Of a stretch of DNA of 64,000 nt, positions 31,444 through 40,521 are shown in pieces (within the stretch, counting starts at the first letter, position 1; each line of letters begins with the position of its first letter). Both the position numbers and the translations under genes were made by a program. The DNA comes from Myxococcales bacterium. Lineage in GTDB: Bacteria > Myxococcota > Polyangia > Nannocystales > Nannocystaceae. Under the pieces are notes generated by a model. It was not told where the DNA came from. It saw nothing but the letters and a program-made list of their open reading frames with translations, and made no database searches. The DNA is taken from positions 124,001 to 188,000 of the forward strand of contig JAEUJW010000081.1 of the NCBI GenBank assembly GCA_016793465.1, read 5' to 3'.

Positions 31444-32247
31444 ATGGCGCCGGACATGGCACGCCGGGGTCCGCGCCGTTCGCTCCACGGGACGCTGGCG
31501 TTCGCGCTCGCGCTGGCGCCCGCGGCCGTCCGGGCCGCGCCGGCCGACGCGGGCTCGCTGACCGCGGAGGGCCAGGCGCGGCGCGACGCGGGCGACACCG
31601 CCGGGGCGATCGACCGCTGGCAGCAGGCGCTCGCGGCCCTGCCGGCCACCCAGGCGACGGCCCACCGGCGGGCCGGGCTGGTGCTGGCGATCGCCGCGGC
31701 CCACGACGTCCGCTTCGCGCGGACCGGCGCGGCCCGCGAGCTCGAGGCGGCGCTGCTGACGATCGACGGCTACCTCGCGGGGCTCGACCCGACCGACGAC
31801 GAGAACCGCGTGGCGGTCGAGCAGCGGCGGGCCGAGGTGGCCGCGAAGCTGGCCCGGGCGCGGGCGCCGACGTCGACGTCGACGCGCCCGGGCGACGCGG
31901 TCGATCCGCCGGCCGACGATCGCCGGCTGCGGGTCGCGGGCGGCACGGTGCTGGGGCTCGGCGTGCTCGGGCTCGGGGTGCTGGCGACCGGGCTGGGGCT
32001 CGGCGTGCGGGCCGACCGCGCGCTGACGGCGGCGGTGGCCCTGCCGGGCGACGACCCCGGGCGCGAGGCGGCCAAGGCGGCGGCGCTGACCGAGGGCGGC
32101 CGGGCCAACGACGCGGCGCTCGCGGGCGGGGTGATCGGCGGGGTGCTGGTGGTGACCGGGGCGGCGCTGCTCGTGGCGGCGGCGGTCAAGCAGTCGCGGG
32201 CGCGGCGCGTGCGGGCGGCCGGGGCCGGGCTCGTGATCGCGTTCTAG
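31444..32247 (+). CDS. Exported small TPR/double-TM protein (module A)
   Basis: A 267-aa protein with a signal peptide (MARRGPRRSLHGTLAFALAL, ATG at 31456 or 31444). A short TPR-like helical region follows (SLTAEGQARRDAGDTAGAID). Two hydrophobic helices lie at about 160-190 and 215-245, and the end is basic (RARRVRAAGAGL). It starts 48 bp from the divergent kinase of the same module, which suggests a shared control region. A protein with the same design follows the second kinase (46441-47472). The role is probably as a partner of the kinase-WD40 protein in the envelope, by context only. Confidence 0.7.
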   Translation: MAPDMARRGPRRSLHGTLAFALALAPAAVRAAPADAGSLTAEGQARRDAGDTAGAIDRWQQALAALPATQATAHRRAGLVLAIAAAHDVRFARTGAARELEAALLTIDGYLAGLDPTDDENRVAVEQRRAEVAAKLARARAPTSTSTRPGDAVDPPADDRRLRVAGGTVLGLGVLGLGVLATGLGLGVRADRALTAAVALPGDDPGREAAKAAALTEGGRANDAALAGGVIGGVLVVTGAALLVAAAVKQSRARRVRAAGAGLVIAF

Positions 32248-32254
32248 CCGCGCT

Positions 32255-32272
32255 CCTGTCCTCGAGGACAGG
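32255..32272. repeat. Perfect 18-nt palindrome after module A TPR protein
   Basis: CCTGTCCTCGAGGACAGG is a full palindrome, 8 bases after the stop at 32247. It is a member of the dispersed CTGTCC-N4-GGACAG family and may act as a terminator for the genes that converge here. Confidence 0.75.
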
Positions 32273-32307
32273 CCGCTCGCGGCCGCGGAACAGAGACCAT
32301 CAAAAAA

Positions 32308-32937
32308 TTAGACGCGCTGCTCCATCTGGGCGCGGATGCTGCTGGCCCAGCCGTCGAGGTCGCCGAGGGTGTCGCGCAGCTCGGCCGGCGAGCTCGCGAC
32401 CTGGCCGAGCGTGCCCTCGAGCAATTGTTTGGCCCGGCGCAGGCGGGTGCGCACGGTGCCCTCGGGCACGCCCTGGATCTCGGCGATCTCGAGGGCGGTG
32501 AGGTGCTCCCAGAAGTACAGCTCGAGGATCACCTGGTGCTCGAGCGGGATCCGCCGCAGCGCCTCGAGCAGGGCCCGCTCCTCGCCGCGGCGGACCAGCA
32601 GGGCGGTCGCGGTCGGCCGCAGGTCGTGGACCGAGGTGACGCCGAAGTCGAGGCGGTTGCCGTTGCGGGCCTTGCTGCGGAAGTGCTTGAAGAGGACGTT
32701 GTGGGCGACGGCGAACAGGTAGGTGCGGAAGCTCGAGTCGCCGCGCACGCGCTCGCGGCCCTCGATGCAGCCGAGGAACGTCTTTTGGATCAGGTCGGGG
32801 GCGTCGACGTCGGCCTTGTTGCGGAAGAACCGGGCGATCGCGGGGTAGTGGCGCTCGAACAGCTCGGCGCCGGCGCGGGCGTCGCCGCCGCGCCAGGCCT
32901 CGAACAGCAGCTCGTCACGCACCATCGACGCCAGCAT
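32308..32937 (-). CDS. ECF RNA polymerase sigma factor (module A)
   Basis: A 209-aa ECF sigma factor. Sigma2 runs from about residue 25 to 90 (YPAIARFFRNKADVDAPDLI, then FRTYLFAVAHNVL) and sigma4 from about 115 to 175 (IPLEHQVILELYFWEHLTAL, EIAEIQGVPEGTVRTRL). A 25-residue C-terminal extension (SSPAELRDTLGDLDGWASSI) is shared with the sigma factor at 42128. No anti-sigma gene is adjacent; the module contains a Ser/Thr kinase instead, as in kinase-controlled ECF groups such as EcfP/PknT of Vibrio. Regulation by phosphorylation is therefore an inference. It lies 54 bp after the ATPase gene in the same direction. Confidence 0.93.
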   Translation of the reverse strand: MLASMVRDELLFEAWRGGDARAGAELFERHYPAIARFFRNKADVDAPDLIQKTFLGCIEGRERVRGDSSFRTYLFAVAHNVLFKHFRSKARNGNRLDFGVTSVHDLRPTATALLVRRGEERALLEALRRIPLEHQVILELYFWEHLTALEIAEIQGVPEGTVRTRLRRAKQLLEGTLGQVASSPAELRDTLGDLDGWASSIRAQMEQRV

Positions 32938-32991
32938 ACACCAGGGTGAACGCGCGAGCGCTCGCCCGGGTGTACGCCCGGCGGGGCGCGA

Positions 32992-34887
32992 TCACACGCC
33001 GTAGCGCTGGGCTCGCTGCTGGAAGGCGTCGCGGCCGCCCTCCATCAGGCGGACGATGTGCTGCTTGGCGGCCTCGACGTCGCCCTGGGCGATCGCGCGG
33101 CTGCTGCGGCCGTCGGCCTCGAGCACGATGACCTGCGCGGCCTCTCCGAGGACCGGGAGGTTGGGGTTGTGGGTCAGCAGCACGAGCTGGCGGCGCCCGC
33201 GGATGGCCTTCAGCTGCGGGATCACGGCGTCGCTGATGAAGCTGTTGTCGAGGTTGTCCTCGGGCTGGTCGATCAGCAGCGGGGCCTCGCTGTCCATCAG
33301 CAAGATCGGCAGGATGGCCGAGCTCTTCTGGCCGGTCGACAGCTTGTCGGCGCTGCGCCAGTCGCCGTGGACCTGCAGCTCGATGCGCGGCACGTCCTCG
33401 AGGTCGAGCACGTCGAGCTCGAAGCGCCGCTCGGGCTGCTCGCGCAGGTTGCGGACCAGCGACTCGGCGAACTCGGGGTTGATGTCGGCGGTGGCCGCCA
33501 GGGCCCCGTGGTCGCCGCGGTCGCACAGGGCGCCGAGCTGGGCCGGCGAGACCTGGGCGACCAGGCGCTCGATCGGCGCGTTGTACTGCTTGCCGCTGCG
33601 GCGCATGACGCCGACCAGGAACTCGCGGTAGGGGCCGAGCTCGGCGTCGCGGGCGACGATCACCCGGACCTTGCCGCCGAGGCGGTCGGAGATCTGGGCG
33701 GCGACGGCCGAGCGCCGCTCGGAGCGCTCGCCGCGGATCCGCGCGAACTCGCCGCGCAGGCGCGTGCGGTCGGCCTGGGCGTCGGCGATCGCGAGCTCGA
33801 GCTCCTGCAGCTCCTGCTTGGCGCTCGACAGGCGCACGACCTCGCGGGCGGCCTCGTCGCGGGCGGCCAGGCGGGCGCTCGACTGCTCGGCGCGGGCCAT
33901 CAGCGCGGTGTACTCGGCGTCCTGCGGGCGGTGGGCGGCGGCCAGGTTCTCGGCGGTCTGCTCGGCCAGGCGGTCGAGCGCGGCGATGGCGTCGAGCGGG
34001 GACTCGAGCAGGACCGGGAGCGAGTTCTGGCGGCGCAGGATGTCGCGGTGCAGGGCGGTGAACACCGGGCCGTTGGGGCCGGCGAGCACCGACTCGGGGA
34101 TGCTGCCGGCGACCGCGGCGAGCTGGGCGGGCACGGTCTCGCTGAGGATGCCGCGCAGCTTGCCGAGGGTCTCGCGCAGGCGCCTGAGGGCGGCCGACTC
34201 CTGCTCGCGCAGCGTCTTGTGGTCGGCGGCGGACTTGAACGCCGGCGACACCGCCTCGCCGCCGAGCGCGGCGGTCGCGGCCTGCAGCTTGCTCTCCCAG
34301 CTCGACAGGTCGACGAGGTTGCGGGTCGCGCCCTGCATGCGGACCTGCAGCTGGACCAGGCGCTGGGCGTTCTCCCGCAGCAGCGAGGTGGTCTGGGCCA
34401 GGCGGTTGTCGATGGCCTGCAGGGTCTGGCTCGACAGGCGGTCGATGAGGGCGCGCTGGGCCGCGGGGCTGTGGGCGATGTCCTCGATCTCGTTGTGGCT
34501 GAAGATGGCGGCGTCGACGAGCACCGAGGAGCCGAGCACCTCGGGCTTCAGCGGCTTGCCGGCGGCGTCGGTGATGGTCGGGGCCTCGTGGGCGGTGCGG
34601 CGGATGTTGTAGACCAGGCCCTCCTGGCTCTCGAACTGCAGCTCGAGGAAGCCGGACGGGCCCAGGTTGGCGGCGAGCAGGCCCTTCAGGCGCTCCTCGG
34701 CGGCGCGGGCGGCCGGGGTGCCCGAGCGCGGGGCGCGGTCGAGGGCGTGGCGGATGAACTCGAGGACCGTGGTCTTGCCGCTGCCGCGGCCGCCGATGAC
34801 GCAGCACAGACCGTCCGCGAACTGGATGTCGAGCTTGTCGAGAAAACCGCCGTAGACGCGAAGACGCCGAAGCTTGTGATGACCCAC
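32992..34887 (-). CDS. SMC/RecF-like coiled-coil ATPase (TrlF-ATPase type)
   Basis: A 631-aa ABC-type ATPase. The start is the GTG at 34887 because GGGAGG sits 5 bases upstream. The N-terminus is KLRRLRVYGGFLDKLDIQF with Walker A GGRGSGKT; a long helical central part (about 180-400) follows; the C-terminal half has the signature LSTGQKSSAIL, Walker B PLLIDQPEDNLDN and a switch His in VLLTHNPNLP. This C-terminal block is that of the TrlF family ATPases, which usually carry a PHP phosphoesterase domain; none is seen here. Such ATPases act on DNA or RNA ends and often belong to defence systems. Upstream is a Uma2-type nuclease on the same strand. Confidence 0.85.
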   Translation of the reverse strand: MGHHKLRRLRVYGGFLDKLDIQFADGLCCVIGGRGSGKTTVLEFIRHALDRAPRSGTPAARAAEERLKGLLAANLGPSGFLELQFESQEGLVYNIRRTAHEAPTITDAAGKPLKPEVLGSSVLVDAAIFSHNEIEDIAHSPAAQRALIDRLSSQTLQAIDNRLAQTTSLLRENAQRLVQLQVRMQGATRNLVDLSSWESKLQAATAALGGEAVSPAFKSAADHKTLREQESAALRRLRETLGKLRGILSETVPAQLAAVAGSIPESVLAGPNGPVFTALHRDILRRQNSLPVLLESPLDAIAALDRLAEQTAENLAAAHRPQDAEYTALMARAEQSSARLAARDEAAREVVRLSSAKQELQELELAIADAQADRTRLRGEFARIRGERSERRSAVAAQISDRLGGKVRVIVARDAELGPYREFLVGVMRRSGKQYNAPIERLVAQVSPAQLGALCDRGDHGALAATADINPEFAESLVRNLREQPERRFELDVLDLEDVPRIELQVHGDWRSADKLSTGQKSSAILPILLMDSEAPLLIDQPEDNLDNSFISDAVIPQLKAIRGRRQLVLLTHNPNLPVLGEAAQVIVLEADGRSSRAIAQGDVEAAKQHIVRLMEGGRDAFQQRAQRYGV

Positions 34888-35089
34888 GAGGACCTCCCGG
34901 ACCGGCGCCGCCGATCCACGGAGAGGAACCTTAGAACGCGCGCGCGGATCCGTCCAGGGGGCTTTTGGCGCTTGATCTGAGGCAGATAACGCGGTTTTGA
35001 CGCGGCGCAGGCGCACGCTCCGCGGCCGCCCGGCCGGGGTCGACGCGGGCATGCGCAGGCGCCTGCGGAGACGCGGGGGGACCGGCCTG

Positions 35090-36037
35090 TCAGCCGCGCT
35101 GCTCGAGGATGAGGGTGAGCTTGGCCTCGAGGGCGGCGACCTTGGCCTCGAGCTCGGCGATGCGGGCGGCCTGGGCGGCGATGGTGGCGGCCTGGGCGGC
35201 GATGGTGGCGGCCTGGGCGGCGATGATGCGGTCCTGCTCGGCGATGCGTTCGGCCTGGGTCTCGAGGGTCTCCTCGAGGGTGGCGACGCGGGCGCGGAGG
35301 TCGGCGTTCTCGCGGCGGAGCGCGGTGTTCTCGCGGCGAGTCGCGGCGAGCTGCTCGTCGGGGGTGGCCACGAGGTCGGCGCCGGCGGGGTCGCGGGCGA
35401 TGCGGAGGCGCGGGCCGGGCGTGACGACCAGCCAGGCGTCGAGCTCGACGCTGTGGACCGGGCCGGGGCCGGCGGCCGCGCAGGTGAACGCGCCGTCGTC
35501 GCCGCGGCGGAACACCTGCAGGGGGGTGCGGTCGTCGCGACCCGGGCCCTGCGCGGCCTCGGGGTCGAACACCACCAGCTCGCGGGCGCCGAGCTGGTCG
35601 TACTTGCGGGGGGCCGCCTCGTAGTCCTTCTTCCACTTCTCGGACACCACCTCGACGGCGAAGCGGGGCGGCGCGTGGCCCGGGAGCCACGTGTGCCACA
35701 TGCCGGGGTAGGGCGGGGGCGGCGGGTCGTCGAGGAGGTACACGTCCGGGGAGATCCGCACCAGCGGCTCGCGCGGGACCCAGGCGAAGAATTGGTCGCC
35801 CGCGACCAGGCTGCGCGCCCAGCCGCGCTCGCGCGCCAGCTCGGTCAGCGCCGCCAGCAGCATGCGCACGGTGATGCCTTGTTCGGTGCTCTCGCCCACG
35901 TCGTCCTCGTCGGTCAGGTACCAGGCCGACCAGCCCCCCTCGGGCGGGGTCGGCGGAGGGAGGTCGGCGCCACGGGCCTCGCTGTTGCGCGGGTCGGCGG
36001 ACAATTCGTGCGAGGGCCGGGGCGAGCGGACGTGCAT
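35090..36037 (-). CDS. Uma2-family (DUF820) PD-(D/E)XK nuclease with coiled-coil tail
   Basis: A 315-aa protein. The Uma2 core covers about residues 55-225: ISPDVYLLDD supplies the catalytic Asp and FAVEVVSEKWKKDY the Glu and Lys. A C-terminal coiled coil (about 235-312) has heptads, including three nearly identical units (IAAQAAT) encoded by a 21-bp DNA repeat at 35166-35228. Uma2 proteins are restriction-endonuclease-fold nucleases of unclear biological role, highly duplicated in some bacteria. It lies about 200 bp upstream of the SMC-like ATPase in the same direction, so joint action is possible but unproven. Confidence 0.85.
   Translation of the reverse strand: MHVRSPRPSHELSADPRNSEARGADLPPPTPPEGGWSAWYLTDEDDVGESTEQGITVRMLLAALTELARERGWARSLVAGDQFFAWVPREPLVRISPDVYLLDDPPPPPYPGMWHTWLPGHAPPRFAVEVVSEKWKKDYEAAPRKYDQLGARELVVFDPEAAQGPGRDDRTPLQVFRRGDDGAFTCAAAGPGPVHSVELDAWLVVTPGPRLRIARDPAGADLVATPDEQLAATRRENTALRRENADLRARVATLEETLETQAERIAEQDRIIAAQAATIAAQAATIAAQAARIAELEAKVAALEAKLTLILEQRG
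35166..35228. repeat. Three 21-bp tandem repeats in the Uma2 coiled coil
   Basis: Three units of GCGGCCTGGGCGGCGATG plus GTG (ATG in the last) encode IAAQAAT heptads on the minus strand. The unit equals one coiled-coil heptad exactly, so copy changes lengthen the coil without breaking it. Confidence 0.85.
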
Positions 36038-36100
36038 GCGCGCACGCTAGCACGGCCGGCCCGCCTGGCGGGCCGGGGCGTTGCCGGTTACCCTGCCCGG

Positions 36101-37189
36101 ATGCGAGGGATCGCCGCGTGGCCGATGTTCTGCGGGCTCTTGCTCGGGTGCGACGCGTTCGCCCCGGCGCCGTCGCCGGCGAGCGCCCCGGCGCGGGTGG
36201 TCGAGGCGCCGAAGCTGGCGCCGCCGACGCTCGACCCGGCCGTGCTGGCGGCGGCCGTGCGCGGCGGGGTGCGCCAGCGGGCCCTCGACGCCGGGCTCTA
36301 CGAGGTCGACGCCTTCCTCGCGGCGCTGGTGGTCGAGGACCTGCGCTCGGCCCGGCCGAGCGTGACGTTCACGCCGGTCCGCGAGGGCGAGCAGCAGGTC
36401 GGCTACAGCGTCGCGGGCGTGCGCGAGGGCTCGCCGTACGGGGCGGTCGGGCTGCTCGACGGCGACGTGGTCGAGTCGATCAACGGCGTGCCGCTGAGCG
36501 GGCCGGACCAGGTCGCCGGCGCGATCGTCGGCAGCGAGCGGGTCGCGGCCCTGATGATCACGCGGGCCGGGGTCAGCTCGATCCGCGAGCTGCGCATCGT
36601 GCCTGGGCTGGCGTGGACGTCGCTGGTCGCGGCGCGCAGCGGGGCGGCGCCGCCGGCGGTCGCCGGCCTGCCTGGCCTCGAGGACCTGTCCGCAGGGGCA
36701 GCCGCCGTCGACCCGCCGGTCGACCCGCCGGTCGACGCTCCGGTCGACGCCCCGGTCGAGCGCGCGCCGGCCGGCGCGGGTCGCTCGCCGGGCAGACCGG
36801 CGCCGGCCCAGCCGTCGGGCGCCGGCAAGCCGACGAGCGGCGGCGGCGGTGCTGCGCCGGGCGGCGGGGGCATCAGCTGCGCCGGCGACACCTGCACGAT
36901 AGCCCGCCGCGAGTTCGACGCCGCCGTCGCCGATCCGGACCGCCTCACCCGCCAGGTCAGCCTCAGCGAGGCGGCCGGCGGCTACCGCCTGTCGGGCATC
37001 CGCGCGGGCAGCCAGGTCAGCCAGCTCGGGTTCCGCAACGGCGACATCATCAAGTCGGTCAACGGCACCAGCATGGACGATCAGTTCGGGCTGCTCGCGC
37101 TCTACGGCGGGCTCGGCAGCACCAGCAGCTACACCGTCGGGTTCACCCGCGGCGGCGCCTACCAGAGCAAGAAGATCCGCGTCCGCTGA
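36101..37189 (+). CDS. Lipoprotein with two PDZ domains
   Basis: A 362-aa lipoprotein (MRGIAAWPMFCGLLLGCDAF, lipobox LLLGC). The first PDZ-like domain (about 85-175) has VGYSVAGVREGSPYGAVGLL and GDVVESINGVPL. A Pro/Ala/Gly linker holds a 12-bp DNA repeat (VDPPVDPPVDAPVDAPV). The second PDZ (about 270-360) has SGIRAGSQVSQLGFRNGDII and VNGTSM. This layout recalls GspC-type secretion proteins and myxobacterial envelope scaffolds. A long upstream extension in the same frame is antisense-like and is rejected. A dispersed palindrome follows the stop directly (37195-37210). Confidence 0.82.
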   Translation: MRGIAAWPMFCGLLLGCDAFAPAPSPASAPARVVEAPKLAPPTLDPAVLAAAVRGGVRQRALDAGLYEVDAFLAALVVEDLRSARPSVTFTPVREGEQQVGYSVAGVREGSPYGAVGLLDGDVVESINGVPLSGPDQVAGAIVGSERVAALMITRAGVSSIRELRIVPGLAWTSLVAARSGAAPPAVAGLPGLEDLSAGAAAVDPPVDPPVDAPVDAPVERAPAGAGRSPGRPAPAQPSGAGKPTSGGGGAAPGGGGISCAGDTCTIARREFDAAVADPDRLTRQVSLSEAAGGYRLSGIRAGSQVSQLGFRNGDIIKSVNGTSMDDQFGLLALYGGLGSTSSYTVGFTRGGAYQSKKIRVR

Positions 37190-37649
37190 GGCGGCTGTCC
37201 GTCGGGACAGGTCGGCGGCGGGCCGGGTGGTGCCGCCCGCGAGGGGCGCCGCGAGGACGACCGCGCGGTGCGTCGCGGCGCTGGCGAGCGGGGGACGGCG
37301 CGAGCGACGGACACGCGCGGGCGGGGGCCGGCGGATCGCCCGAGAGCGGGCGCGTGCGACAGCCGACCGGCGTTGACCGGGTGTCACCGGCGTGCGCTGG
37401 CCGACGGCTCCGGGGCGTCGCCTGTCCTCGCGGACAGGCGATGAATTCGCGGGAATTCGGGCGCGTACGCGGCTCCTGGGGCGCGGGTGGGTGACGCGGC
37501 GTCGGCCGCGTCGTCGGCCGCACGCAGGTGGTTCGCCGCGGTGCATTCGCTGCACCTGCGCGCGGCGGCGGGTCGGCGCGCGCGTGAGTCCGGCGAGGTC
37601 GGCCGGGCGGCGCCGCGGGGGCATGCTGATCGCAGGAGCGAGGAGCGCC
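37190..37649. other. 460-bp gap with two palindromes upstream of boxB
   Basis: The gap holds CTGTCC-GTCG-GGACAG (37195-37210), a longer perfect palindrome with 9-bp arms (37419-37440), and directly after it GAATTC-GCGG-GAATTC (37443-37458). No gene-like frame is evident. The ribosome site of boxB (AGGAGCG, about 37641-37647) closes the gap. Its promoter must lie here, but no clear boxes are seen. Confidence 0.6.
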
Positions 37650-39071
<1,422 letters not shown>

Positions 39072-39079
39072 CGCCGCGG

Positions 39080-39126
39080 CTGGCCCCGGGGACAGGTCGT
39101 GCGGCCTGTCCCGCGGGACAGGCCGC
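39080..39126. terminator. Two adjacent palindromes between converging boxB and rsgA
   Basis: CTGGCC-CCGG-GGACAG (39080-39095) is followed by a perfect 26-nt palindrome (39101-39126) whose core is CTGTCC-CGCG-GGACAG. They fill the 57-bp gap between the stop codons of boxB and rsgA, a classic two-way terminator position. No T-runs are present. Confidence 0.65.
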
Positions 39127-39128
39127 GG

Positions 39129-40433
39129 TCAGCCCTCGCCGCGGTCGCGCTCGCGGTAGACCCGGCGCAACGCGCGGCTGGCCCGCTTGTCGGCCTGGCG
39201 GGCGCGGGCGCGGGCGAGGTCGTCCTGGGCGCGCTCGACGTGGGCCTGCTCGCGCTGCAGCTTGATGAAGCTGGCGGCGCGCTCGGGCGGGAGGGCGCCG
39301 GCGGCGACCGCGGCCTGCACGGCGCAGCCGGGCTCCTCGGCGTGGCCGCAGTCGCGGAAGCGGCAGGTCTCGGCGAGCTCGGCGACGTCGGCGAAGACCT
39401 CGTGGAGGCCCTCGTCGGCGCGCCACAGGCCGAGCTCGCGCATGCCGGGGGTGTCGATGACGAGGCCGCCCTGCGGCAGCACCAGCAGCTCGCGGTGGGT
39501 GGTGGTGTGGCGGCCCTTGCCCTCGCTGGTCAGGCCGGCGACGGCCTGGCGCTCGTGGCCGAGCCAGCGGTTGATGAGCGTCGACTTGCCGACGCCCGAG
39601 GCGCCGATCAGCGCCAGAGTGCGCGGGGTCGCGGTGTAGCGGTCGAGGCCCGCGAGGCCCTCGCCGGTCACGCTGCTGATGGTGTGCACGGCGATCTCCG
39701 CGCCGGCGCGCGCGCACATCGGCGCGAGCTCGGCGGCGGCGGCGGCGGGGTCGGGGCACAGGTCGGCCTTGGTCAGCACGACGGCGGCGTCGGCCCCGCT
39801 GCCGCGGGCGATGGTCAACAGGCGCTCGAGCCGGCGCGCGGCGATCGGGCGGTCGAGCGGCACGACGACGAGCACGGTGTCGACGTTGGCGGCGACGAGC
39901 TGCTCGCTGGTGGTGCGCCCGGCGGCGCGGCGCGACAGCCGGGTGGTCCGCGGGAGCACGGCGTGGATGGTGCCGCAGCCGGCGGCGCCGCTGCGGATCG
40001 CCACCCAGTCGCCGACCGCGGGGGCGGCCGTCGAGTCGCTGGCGGCGGCGCGGCGCAGCTTGCCCGAGAGGTCGGCGCGGCGCTCGACCAGCCCGGCCGG
40101 CGCGGGCTCGACGGCGGGCTCGACGGTGGGCTCGGCGGTCTCGGTCGCGGGCTCGACGGCGGGCTCGGCGGTCTCGGCGGCGGGCTCGGCGGGCTCGATC
40201 GCGGGCTCGACGGGCTCGACGGGCTCGGTCGCGGGCTCGGCGGGCTCGACGGGCTCGACGGTCTCGGTCGCGGGGTCGTCGGCGGGCGCGGCGGCGGGCT
40301 CGGCGGCGGTGAGCAGGACGTAGCCGCCGCGGTGCTGGGCGGCCACCCGCGCCGGGCGCAGGCCCGCGGCCGCGTGCTCGGCGAAGGCGGCGGCGGTGTC
40401 GGCGGTCCAGCCGAGGCGGTGCAGGGCGTCCAT
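39129..40433 (-). CDS. rsgA: Ribosome small-subunit GTPase RsgA with low-complexity insertion
   Basis: A 434-aa circularly permuted GTPase for 30S maturation. In order: G4 TKADL, G1 GASGVGKST, switch/G2 KGRHTTTHREL, G3 DTPGM, and the RsgA zinc site C-x4-C-x-H-x5-C (CRFRDCGHAEEPGC). The usual N-terminal OB fold (GDWVAIRSGAAGCGTIHAVL) is preceded by an unusual stretch of about 60-70 residues made almost only of Glu, Pro, Val, Ala and Thr (repeats such as EPVEPAEPATEPVEPVEPA), so the protein is longer than the common 300-360 aa. The C-terminus is basic (RALRRVYRERDRGEG). Confidence 0.94.
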   Translation of the reverse strand: MDALHRLGWTADTAAAFAEHAAAGLRPARVAAQHRGGYVLLTAAEPAAAPADDPATETVEPVEPAEPATEPVEPVEPAIEPAEPAAETAEPAVEPATETAEPTVEPAVEPAPAGLVERRADLSGKLRRAAASDSTAAPAVGDWVAIRSGAAGCGTIHAVLPRTTRLSRRAAGRTTSEQLVAANVDTVLVVVPLDRPIAARRLERLLTIARGSGADAAVVLTKADLCPDPAAAAAELAPMCARAGAEIAVHTISSVTGEGLAGLDRYTATPRTLALIGASGVGKSTLINRWLGHERQAVAGLTSEGKGRHTTTHRELLVLPQGGLVIDTPGMRELGLWRADEGLHEVFADVAELAETCRFRDCGHAEEPGCAVQAAVAAGALPPERAASFIKLQREQAHVERAQDDLARARARQADKRASRALRRVYRERDRGEG

Positions 40434-40521
40434 CGTGCCGGCGCATCCTAGCGCGTGGGGCCCGCCGTCGCACCCGCGAGGTGGACCCGCGGGCCCGAGA
40501 TCCTTGCGGGGGTCGCGGGGC

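Noticed and set aside
34997..36100. 368-codon upstream extension of the double-PDZ lipoprotein
   Set aside because: It lies antisense to the Uma2 gene and would remove the signal peptide.
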